From contig CAJGDE010000070.1 of the NCBI GenBank assembly GCA_904502135.1, forward strand, positions 1 through 10,757: a stretch of DNA of 10,757 nt. Direction: 5' to 3'. The notes under the pieces are model-generated. The model ran no database searches. It saw nothing but the letters and a program-made list of their open reading frames with translations, and had not been told where the DNA came from. This document shows, piece after piece, positions 5,044 through 10,757 of the stretch; within the stretch, counting starts at the first letter, position 1; each line of letters opens with the position of its first letter. The stretch is from Kiritimatiellia bacterium. Lineage in GTDB: Bacteria > Verrucomicrobiota > Kiritimatiellia > RFP12 > UBA1067. The position numbers and the translations under genes were made by a program.

Positions 5044-6930
5044 TTACCTAAGCTTCAGCACTTCACGGCCGACGATCGCGCCCACTTCTCTGATCGCTTT
5101 TTCAAAGCCGGCTGCTGTAGCGCTTTCTGTGCGCTCGGCTACCACCCTTGAACCCTTCTCGGCTTTTACCTTTACCGTCCGCCCGGATATCTCAAATGTT
5201 ATCGTGCATAATTCCTCTTGTATTTGTTCTTCGCTCTGCTGAGGTGTCTGCTCCTGCGGCTTTTTAGGCTCTTCGCGCTTTTCAGGCTCTTTTTCCATCT
5301 CTTTGAAAATCATTCGCGCGATAGATTCTATTTTCTTTTTAACGCTCGGGAAAAGCTCTCTATGCTGGTCGTTCGCATTTTCAGGAGCCGACCCCGCGCG
5401 AGGCCAAAGCGTCGAATTTTTAGTTTCAATCCAGCGTTCTTCAGCCGCCGTCGTCAACATGGCGATTATTTCATTCAAATTTGGCGTTCTGCGCCAAAGG
5501 CTGTCTTTACGCGATATCGCCTCTTCCAAAACAACGGGCATTTCCTTTTCAACGATCGCGCTTTGGGCGGATATAGCAGATCTAGCCAACTCAAACGCCT
5601 CTGCAACACCCTCATCGGCTTTTATATCGACCTCTTCCAACGAATCGCGCTCTTTTGAAAGTTCCGCAAGCTGAGGCAACCGCCGCCACGCTTTTACAGC
5701 TTCTCCGTAATCGGCCCTTGAGCAGATGTCATCGGCCAATTCCGCCGATGGAGACCACGTACGGCGCTCTAATTCCGGCCAGAGGCGCGCATACTGCTCA
5801 TTGACAACGCTTAAGCGGGCTTTGCTTAGAAGAGGCGTCACACCTGCATCTATGCGCGATTTCGCCGCCTTTACGATATTTCTTGCGGTTATGCGGTTTT
5901 TAAGATATGCCGACAATTCCGCCCTTTCCTTTTCAGGCGCTGCGGATAAAGCCGCGATATGGGAGGCTGTAAAAAGTTTAGCCAAAAAAGACGTCTCTAT
6001 TATGCGCCGACTATCGGCGGCCGTGCGATGCGCGCCGATGTCGGATAATATTTCGCGCCTTAGATCCTCTTCTGAAACTTCAAGGGGAACGTGCTCGAGA
6101 GTATTTTCAAAATGTCTGTCAATGCGGCGCTCGACATTATTTCTCAATGTTTCATTCGTTACCGAAGGGAATATTCCCCAGGCCATGGCGGGGTTGTCGA
6201 CTTTTCGAGAACGCTCCAAAACATTCACTTCGAGTTTTTCGGATATGTCTTTTGATAAAGCGCTCGGAGAAAGAGAATCGCTTCTTACCCTGCGGACATA
6301 TTCAGCCTGACGCTTTTTCTCTTTGCGCGCGTCTTCGATTATGGGTTTAACCATCTTTTCTGAAATAAAAGCGTGATTCTCCTCAAAGACGAGTCTGCTC
6401 TGCGATGAAACTATGCGCTCTACAAGTTTCTTCTGAAGAACCTTGTCGTCATCGTTGTCGGCTTCAATCATGGAGGGCCTGATTTTAACCGCAAGCCCCT
6501 TCGCCTGCTCAAGACACGCCTCTTTTCTAGCTAAAGCAAAAGATTTTTTGAACGGCCCCTCAGCAATAGAGCGCTCTTCCTGTGGCGTCAGAATCTTTAC
6601 AGATTCCACAAGTTCCGGTGGGAAAACATTTTCGACGCCACGCTCACCTGCGAGGCGTTTTAAAACGGCGTCGACCTCATTCTTCAGTTTATCGGACGAT
6701 GTTTTAAGATAAATCTGCCTGCACAAAACTTCAGCATCGGCACATTTAACAGCCTTGGCGGGCTCTTTGAGCATCGCCGCCTTCAGCACATCTGAATGTT
6801 GATCTGTTTTCAGGAGGCGCTCTTTTATGCTTGAAACCGCTATTTTCGCCGCACCTTCGGCGGCAGCTCTGTCAAACTCCTTGCTTCCCGAGGCCAACGA
6901 TAACGATAATATAATAATCGGCAATATCAT
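5044..6930 (-). CDS. Large exported helical protein of unknown function in channel operon
   Basis: 628 residues, no family recognised. The N-terminus (MILPIIILSLSLASGS) is a short hydrophobic export signal or anchor without the usual basic start; the rest has no membrane segment and is presumably periplasmic. About 20-540 is charged and largely helical, rich in Glu, Lys, Arg and Ala, with two Trp-containing patches (AMAWGIFPSV and the SLWRRTPN to RWIETK region). About 543-574 is a Pro/Glu/Gln/Lys-rich linker (EPKKPQEQTPQQSEEQ). The last 54 or so residues form a small separate domain starting with a predicted beta hairpin (TITFEISGRTVKVKAEKGS) and ending in a helix. The ATG overlaps the stop of the single-span partner gene as ATGA, with GGAG 8 nt upstream, so its level is tied to the channel subunits. 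It probably works with them as an extracytoplasmic effector or scaffold; this is inferred from context only. Confidence 0.8.
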   Translation of the reverse strand: MILPIIILSLSLASGSKEFDRAAAEGAAKIAVSSIKERLLKTDQHSDVLKAAMLKEPAKAVKCADAEVLCRQIYLKTSSDKLKNEVDAVLKRLAGERGVENVFPPELVESVKILTPQEERSIAEGPFKKSFALARKEACLEQAKGLAVKIRPSMIEADNDDDKVLQKKLVERIVSSQSRLVFEENHAFISEKMVKPIIEDARKEKKRQAEYVRRVRSDSLSPSALSKDISEKLEVNVLERSRKVDNPAMAWGIFPSVTNETLRNNVERRIDRHFENTLEHVPLEVSEEDLRREILSDIGAHRTAADSRRIIETSFLAKLFTASHIAALSAAPEKERAELSAYLKNRITARNIVKAAKSRIDAGVTPLLSKARLSVVNEQYARLWPELERRTWSPSAELADDICSRADYGEAVKAWRRLPQLAELSKERDSLEEVDIKADEGVAEAFELARSAISAQSAIVEKEMPVVLEEAISRKDSLWRRTPNLNEIIAMLTTAAEERWIETKNSTLWPRAGSAPENANDQHRELFPSVKKKIESIARMIFKEMEKEPEKREEPKKPQEQTPQQSEEQIQEELCTITFEISGRTVKVKAEKGSRVVAERTESATAAGFEKAIREVGAIVGREVLKLR

Positions 6931-7652
6931 GGCAGCATCTCCGCGGCGGTCTCTTTTGAAATAAGCTCTAAACTTTTTCTTTTAAGCTCCGACTCAAGTT
7001 CGGCGGCAAACGCGGCAACATCATCTTGCCCCGCCATCTTCATCGATGAAAGCGTCGCCGGATTTTTTATCCACTGCTGCTGAAGTCTCGCAGCTATCGC
7101 TCGTTGAACGCCACGCACATCAAGACGCAAGAGCTCCACTCTTGAGGCGACTTCTTCATTAAACCACGCTACCTCTTCGTCGCTAAACGCCTCGCGCTCT
7201 ATACCCGCTATTGAAATGGCTTCATTCATGAAATTCGTCTGAAGCGCGTTTTGATCCGCATAATCCGTCGCGGCGGCGCGACTGCCGAGAGAAAAGGCTT
7301 TTTTAACGGCCGGCGTGAAAGTCAGCTGGCCGTTTTGCACATGTTCAGACGCGTCAAACGAACGCTTTCCGTCAACGCCCTGCGTCATAAGCGCATTAAG
7401 CCCGTAGAGAATACAGCGCTCATCGACGACTTTATCAAGCGCGAGTGTAAGCTTCTGCCTGTTAAGCTGCATGACCTGCTCCTGCTGCTCCTTCTCGGTT
7501 TTAACGACAAACATAAAATATGCTATCATAAAAACCATCAGAAGAGCAAAAACAACCTGGAGAAGAAGCCCTTGCAGCTCATCGGTACTGGCCCGAGGAG
7601 ACGGACTTGAGCCCAAAAGCCTTGAAAGCGCTATCTTATCAGACCGAGTCAT
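6927..7652 (-). CDS. Single-span TolR/ExbD/MotB-like channel partner, Gln at the Asp position
   Basis: 241 residues from the ATG at 7652. One membrane helix, about 29-50 (LLLQVVFALLMVFMIAYF), follows a short cytoplasmic N-terminus; the remaining 190 residues are charged, helical and presumably periplasmic. The helix lines up well with the TolR/ExbD helix (consensus like IDVVFVLLIFFMV), but Gln32 replaces the Asp that carries protons; D24 and E25 just before the helix are possible substitutes, as in the MotB layout. No OmpA-like peptidoglycan-binding domain is seen, unlike MotB or ZorB. An in-frame GTG at 7658 overlaps the upstream stop as GTGA; I prefer ATG 7652 because GAGG lies 6 nt before it. 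Family assignment rests on one helix and on its position right after a TolQ-like gene, so it is moderately sure. Confidence 0.68.
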   Translation of the reverse strand: MTRSDKIALSRLLGSSPSPRASTDELQGLLLQVVFALLMVFMIAYFMFVVKTEKEQQEQVMQLNRQKLTLALDKVVDERCILYGLNALMTQGVDGKRSFDASEHVQNGQLTFTPAVKKAFSLGSRAAATDYADQNALQTNFMNEAISIAGIEREAFSDEEVAWFNEEVASRVELLRLDVRGVQRAIAARLQQQWIKNPATLSSMKMAGQDDVAAFAAELESELKRKSLELISKETAAEMLP

Positions 7653-7654
7653 TA

Positions 7655-8437
7655 TCACCCTCTGAGCGCTTCAAGTACGGCCTTGAGGCGTTTTTCGGAA
7701 CTTTCCGCCCTTTTTTCAAGTTCATCAATACGTCTTTTGAAAAACTCAACGTATTCTTTCTGTCTTGATTCAAATTCCTTCTCGTAATTTGAAAGCCTCG
7801 ACTCAAAAGCCGCCTCGTATTTCTTTTCCCTTTCGTCAAACGCGTCGGAGGCTTTTGCAAGTCTTGAAATAAATTTATCTATCGCCTGTGAAAGATCGCA
7901 ATCGTCCGTTTCGTCAAGTTCCAGCGATACGAGCAATCTTGTGAAAAAGGGTCTTATCAGAGGACGGTCAATAAGAAAGACCCACACTACAGCAATAAGT
8001 GTGGAAAAAAGAGCAGTGTGAAGGCATTGCATCAAATCGGGCATACCTACGGTATCCAAATCGTAAAACCCGATGACGATAATCCCCCAAAGCGTGCCAA
8101 AAAGACCTAACGCTATGTGGAGCTGATCGGACCCTTTGAAAAAAGGAAATTCGTTTGCGCTTGAGCGCTTACGGCGTAAAATGCGCAAAGCCCCTATCGT
8201 CATGCACCAGAAACCTATCGTCGGAATGAGGGTTGTGACAGCGGAATAGTCAACACACGTCCAATCCAGAAAAGGAAAACACCCAGAAGCCTTGGCGCTG
8301 ACCTTCGCCCCATCGCCCGCGCAAGAAAGAAAAGCCCGCCACCAATTGGCAATCGCAAAAACGTTATTGACAAACGATGCCGTTGCAAAGAGTGCGGCCG
8401 AAAATGAAATGATAAACGTTATAAATGCTTTTTTCAT
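7655..8437 (-). CDS. TolQ/ExbB/MotA-like ion-channel subunit with coiled-coil tail
   Basis: 260 residues, inner-membrane proton-channel subunit by homology. Four hydrophobic segments lie at about 4-30, 66-87, 105-125 and 137-156. LGLFGTLWGII (110-120) closely matches the TolQ segment IGLFGTVWGIM, and LHTALFSTLIAV (139-150) corresponds to the next TolQ helix, keeping the Thr near 146. Between segments 1 and 2 is a loop with three Cys (39, 53, 61), possibly periplasmic and disulfide-bonded. After segment 4, residues about 190-258 form a charged coiled coil with a repeating unit (ESRLSNYEKEFESRQKEY), longer than in TolQ or ExbB and reminiscent of the cytoplasmic tail of ZorA. The ATG overlaps the Minf_1886 stop as ATGA with no clear Shine-Dalgarno sequence, implying coupled translation. 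Superfamily placement is strong; the cargo or system is unknown. Confidence 0.83.
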   Translation of the reverse strand: MKKAFITFIISFSAALFATASFVNNVFAIANWWRAFLSCAGDGAKVSAKASGCFPFLDWTCVDYSAVTTLIPTIGFWCMTIGALRILRRKRSSANEFPFFKGSDQLHIALGLFGTLWGIIVIGFYDLDTVGMPDLMQCLHTALFSTLIAVVWVFLIDRPLIRPFFTRLLVSLELDETDDCDLSQAIDKFISRLAKASDAFDEREKKYEAAFESRLSNYEKEFESRQKEYVEFFKRRIDELEKRAESSEKRLKAVLEALRG

Positions 8438-8793
8438 ATTAAGTACGGCCCAAGAAAAGCTTCTTTAAAATCATACCCACCGACAAAACTCTCAGGAGTA
8501 TCGTCTTCGTCTTTTCTGACGCGACCGCCTTCGGTAAGATTGAACATCATCTCGCCGATATCTTCGGTGCGTTCAACGCCCCACTCAGTAAGAACCGTAT
8601 ATGTCATAGGCCCGTACTGATCTAAGGCGCGTTCTCGAAATTCTTCAAGAATCTCCTCCCCGGTGACATTGCCGCGGTCTTTTGAAAGATAATGGATGAC
8701 ATCCATCAAAAGCGCGTACGCGCGTGCGGCATAACGGCCGTCACGCGCGAGAATATCCTCAAAGAGGTCGGAATTGAAATCTATCTCTTCCAC
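8434..8793 (-). CDS. Minf_1886 family protein
   Basis: 119 residues, soluble, no signal peptide or Cys. It matches the pattern I recall for the uncharacterised Minf_1886 family of Verrucomicrobia, Planctomycetes and relatives: an acidic start (EEIDFNSDLFEDIL), RDGRYAARAYALL, a middle block VTGEEILEEF then YGPMTYTVLTEWGV, GEMMFNLTEGG, and the terminal GYDFKEAFLGPYL. No biochemical role is known to me. Length is that of the family, so the gene is complete. The start is GTG at 8793, 4 nt after the DUF1080 stop, with no Shine-Dalgarno sequence; initiation by reinitiation from the upstream gene is likely. It overlaps the channel gene by ATGA. The family is often annotated alone in genomes, so its coupling to a TolQ-like channel here is a clue to function rather than known biology. 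Confidence 0.85.
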   Translation of the reverse strand: MEEIDFNSDLFEDILARDGRYAARAYALLMDVIHYLSKDRGNVTGEEILEEFRERALDQYGPMTYTVLTEWGVERTEDIGEMMFNLTEGGRVRKDEDDTPESFVGGYDFKEAFLGPYLI

Positions 8794-8797
8794 TTTA

Positions 8798-9784
8798 TCA
8801 AAGAGCCTTGCTCAGATACATGTTGCGGTAATCAGCGTCCGTATGATCGCCCTGGATGTAAAGAGGCCCGCCGACGAACTCGAACGCATCCATAGCGCCG
8901 CCGGTAACACCGGTGACGGGAACGTTGTCTATGATCGTCTTGCCATTGAGCTTAATGGTCAAATGACGCTTGTAAAGAGTGATGTCAACATGCTGCCATT
9001 CACCGGCAGGCTTTTCCGCTGCAACAGACGGCGTGACACGACCGTAATACGCAGCCATATTATGGCAATTGACATCCTTTCCGTAACTGTCGACGGTCTG
9101 GATTTCATAGCGTCCGCGAAGATACACGCCCGAGTTGGCCCCTTTGGGCACACGCACATCGTACTTCAGATTGAAATCGTAGAAATCTGAACGCTTTGAA
9201 ATGAGATTGCAGGCGCCGCCCATCCAAGAGCCGTCAGGATTTTTACCGACGCGGTTTGAAAGAACGCCATCCTTGAACGTCCAGCAGAAGCGGCCGTTTC
9301 CGTACGCCTGCCAACCGTCTAAGCCTTTTTCAAGAAGATTGATGGGTTTGTCAAACTTAGCATCAGAAGTTTTCGCCGGCACGATCTCAGGATTGCGCCA
9401 ACCTTCGAGCTTTATAAAGTCACTTGTGATTTTTCCGTTGCCGTCGCAGTTGGCGAGTCTGCCGAACATTCTTGAACCGCAGCATGTGCCTTCAACATAC
9501 CAACCGTACGGATGACGAAGAGAGAATTTATTGCCATCGACCTTGACGTCCTTGCACCATTCGGGCGAGCCCCACCTGAGAAGAACAAAAGCTTTCACCT
9601 TTCCGTCTTCGCCACGGGAAAACGTGAAATGCCCAGCCGACATCGAGTCATACTGAAGTCTCGCGCCCCAATTACCGATGACACCTTCAGGTGCGCCCTT
9701 CTTGGTGCAACATTCCGATTTTGAGCAAACACACCCGGTCAAAGCTGCAGCAGCGACCGCCAACGCAATAATTTTAGTTTTCAT
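8798..9784 (-). CDS. DUF1080 (3-keto-disaccharide hydrolase domain) lipoprotein
   Basis: 328 residues. The N-terminus MKTKIIALAVAAAALTGC is a lipoprotein signal with lipobox LTGC and lipidated Cys18, followed by a Cys-rich stretch (CVCSKSECC). About 30-150 is a beta-rich domain with GNWGARLQYD and LRHPYGWYVEG. The C-terminal half is a DUF1080 concanavalin-like sandwich: INLLEKGLDGWQAYG, FKDGVLSNR, FYDFNLKYDVRVPKGANSGVYLRGRYEIQ (broken here into its strands), GEWQHVDITL and LTIKLNGK. By family it binds or cleaves modified disaccharides at the cell envelope; these domains are very numerous in PVC carbohydrate degraders. The frame is open upstream into gap, but the lipoprotein ATG at 9784 is clearly the start. 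A promoter places transcription initiation right at this ATG, so the mRNA is probably leaderless. The gene is first in the six-gene minus-strand run. Confidence 0.88.
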   Translation of the reverse strand: MKTKIIALAVAAAALTGCVCSKSECCTKKGAPEGVIGNWGARLQYDSMSAGHFTFSRGEDGKVKAFVLLRWGSPEWCKDVKVDGNKFSLRHPYGWYVEGTCCGSRMFGRLANCDGNGKITSDFIKLEGWRNPEIVPAKTSDAKFDKPINLLEKGLDGWQAYGNGRFCWTFKDGVLSNRVGKNPDGSWMGGACNLISKRSDFYDFNLKYDVRVPKGANSGVYLRGRYEIQTVDSYGKDVNCHNMAAYYGRVTPSVAAEKPAGEWQHVDITLYKRHLTIKLNGKTIIDNVPVTGVTGGAMDAFEFVGGPLYIQGDHTDADYRNMYLSKAL

Positions 9785-9791
9785 AAGAAGT

Positions 9792-9820
9792 ATTTTACCA
9801 ACTTTAGCGAATGAATGCAA
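9792..9820 (-). promoter_or_regulatory. Promoter of the DUF1080-led operon, probably leaderless
   Basis: Minus strand TTGCAT (9820-9815), a 17-bp spacer, then TAAAAT (9797-9792). The start point would be within a base or two of the ATG at 9784, leaving no room for a Shine-Dalgarno sequence, and none is seen. A direct repeat TGCAATT (plus-strand 9816-9822 and 9828-9834, period 12) overlaps the -35. Confidence 0.6.
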
Positions 9821-9838
9821 TTCGTTTTGCAATTTTAT

Positions 9839-9872
9839 AAGAAAACCACAGCCGTCGGGCTGTGGTTTTCTT
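9839..9872 (-). terminator. Intrinsic terminator after gap
   Basis: A perfect 15-bp stem (9839-9853 with 9858-9872) and a 4-nt loop. On the minus strand the GC core CCACAGCC/GGCTGTGG is followed by TTTTCTT, a standard intrinsic terminator 22 nt past the gap stop. The stem is symmetrical, so it can also stop plus-strand transcription. Confidence 0.92.
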
Positions 9873-9893
9873 CTGCTTAAGTAATACTTGAAA

Positions 9894-10757
9894 TTACTTA
9901 GCGATGACGCGAGCCATCTCGAGAACCTTGTTCGAGTAACCCCACTCGTTGTCGTACCAAGCGCAAACCTTGACGAAGGTAGGATCGAGCTGGATGCCGG
10001 CCTTGACGTCGAAGATGGACGTACGGGCATCGTTACGGAAGTCGGTCGAAACAACTGCTTCGTCGGTGTAGCCGAGAACGCCCTTGAGCTCGCCCTCGCT
10101 GGCTTCCTTCATGGCAGCGCAGATTTCTTCGTAAGAAGCTTCCTTCTCGAGTTCGCAAGTAAGGTCGACGAACGAAACGTCAGAGGTAGGAACGCGAACA
10201 GACATACCCGTGAGCTTGCCGTTGAGAGCAGGAAGAACCTTACCGACGGCCTTGGCAGCGCCAGTCGAAGAAGGAATCATGTTCTCGAGGATACCACGGC
10301 CACCGCGCCAATCCTTCTTGGACGGACCGTCAACAGTCTTCTGCGTAGCGGTAGCAGCGTGAATGGTGGTCATAAGACCGCGCTTGATGCCGAACTTGTC
10401 GTTAAGAACCTTGGAAATAGGAGCCAAGCAGTTCGTCGTGCAGGAAGCGTTGGAAATGATGTCCTGACCAGCATAGGTCTTGTCGTTGACGCCATAGACG
10501 AACATCGGGGTCGCGTCCTTGGAAGGAGCGCTCATGATGACCTTCTTAGCACCGGCGTTGATGTGGGCGCGAGCCGTCTCGTCGGTAAGGAAGAAACCGG
10601 TCGACTCGACGACGATATCGGCGGCGACTTCGTTCCACTTGAGGTTCGCGGGATCCTTCTCAGCCGTAAGACGGATGGACTTGCCGTCGACGATCATCGT
10701 GTTGCCCTCGACCTTGATGTCGTGGTTGAAGATGCCGTGAACTGAGTCGTACTTGAG
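9894..10757 (-). CDS. gap: Glyceraldehyde-3-phosphate dehydrogenase, type I (N-terminus beyond window)
   Basis: Glycolytic enzyme converting glyceraldehyde 3-phosphate, NAD+ and phosphate to 1,3-bisphosphoglycerate; cytoplasmic homotetramer. 287 residues are present, beginning at LKYDSVHGIFN; about 45-50 residues, including the GxGxxG nucleotide loop, lie past the right edge. The active-site block SNASCTTNCLAP with the catalytic Cys, the general-base His in TTIHAATATQ, the phosphate-site segments SSTGAAKAV and RVPTSDVS, and the terminal NAD-site motif YDNEWGYSN are all intact. Codon use is strongly biased (mostly AAG for Lys, AAC for Asn), as expected for a highly expressed gene. A strong terminator separates it from the operon that follows on the same strand. 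Confidence 0.97.
   Translation of the reverse strand, partial: LKYDSVHGIFNHDIKVEGNTMIVDGKSIRLTAEKDPANLKWNEVAADIVVESTGFFLTDETARAHINAGAKKVIMSAPSKDATPMFVYGVNDKTYAGQDIISNASCTTNCLAPISKVLNDKFGIKRGLMTTIHAATATQKTVDGPSKKDWRGGRGILENMIPSSTGAAKAVGKVLPALNGKLTGMSVRVPTSDVSFVDLTCELEKEASYEEICAAMKEASEGELKGVLGYTDEAVVSTDFRNDARTSIFDVKAGIQLDPTFVKVCAWYDNEWGYSNKVLEMARVIAK

Noticed and set aside
5044..8437. Calling the channel cassette a Zorya anti-phage system
   Set aside because: The partner lacks the OmpA-like domain of ZorB, no helicase or nuclease effector (ZorC/D/E) is nearby, and the neighbours are rsgA and a DUF1080 lipoprotein rather than defence genes.
9785..10054. N-terminal extension of the DUF1080 protein into gap
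   Set aside because: The frame is open, but it crosses a strong terminator and lies antisense-frame to gap coding; the lipoprotein signal at 9784 marks the true start.
9888..10745. A 285-codon plus-strand open frame opposite gap
   Set aside because: It is a shadow of the strongly biased gap coding strand; the peptide is low-complexity Asp/Val/Leu/Arg-rich with no domain.

Overview
The window reads like a PVC-superphylum anaerobe (Kiritimatiellota, Lentisphaerota or a relative, often gut-associated). This is inferred from gene content: a XylR-type regulator (LacI-like sensor fused to an AraC DNA-binding domain), secreted DUF4886 and DUF1080 (3-keto-disaccharide hydrolase) proteins, and a Minf_1886-family protein, a small family I know mainly from Verrucomicrobia and Planctomycetes. 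No marker in the window fixes the species. No tRNA, rRNA, CRISPR array, transposase or phage gene is visible.

Layout. (1) 1-1362, minus strand: a GC-rich accessory segment with a truncated short-chain dehydrogenase/reductase. Upstream of it is a mosaic of gene remains: an intact signal peptide and N-terminal region of an unknown secreted protein, overlapped in another frame by a Tat-like leader joined to an SGNH-esterase C-terminus. (2) 1363-1645: a divergent regulatory region with palindromes, a 21-23 bp period direct repeat and two promoters. (3) 1646-2791, plus: the XylR-like regulator. (4) 2792-3223: no intact gene, but a possible minus-strand coding relic, a short direct repeat and the promoter of the next gene. 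(5) 3224-4198, plus: a secreted DUF4886 SGNH-like protein. (6) 4213-9784, minus: six tightly packed genes, in transcription order a DUF1080 lipoprotein, a Minf_1886 protein, a TolQ/ExbB-like channel protein with a coiled-coil tail, a single-span TolR/ExbD-like partner, a 628-residue exported helical protein, and rsgA. Junctions are +4, -4, -4 (or +2), -4 and +18 nt, so one transcript is likely. (7) 9839-10757, minus: a strong intrinsic terminator and the 3' part of gap (GAPDH).

The most interesting part is the channel cassette at 5044-8793. A TolQ/ExbB-like subunit carries the GLFGT-WGI signature plus a long cytoplasmic coiled coil. Its partner has a TolR/ExbD-like helix with Gln where the proton-carrying Asp normally sits. 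A large exported protein of no family I recognise is translationally coupled behind them. It resembles the layout of ion-driven envelope machines (Tol, Exb, Mot, Zorya) but matches none fully, so it may be an undescribed energised complex or a channel that has lost proton coupling.

The second theme is genome scarring. rsgA has lost its zinc-binding C-terminal domain, and its last 16 codons form a bulged 47-bp palindrome consistent with a fold-back rearrangement. Its stop codon and that of the convergent DUF4886 gene lie in the two arms of a second inverted repeat. Composition also changes from clearly GC-rich (1-2.8 kb) to lower GC (from about 3 kb) in the lines I counted.
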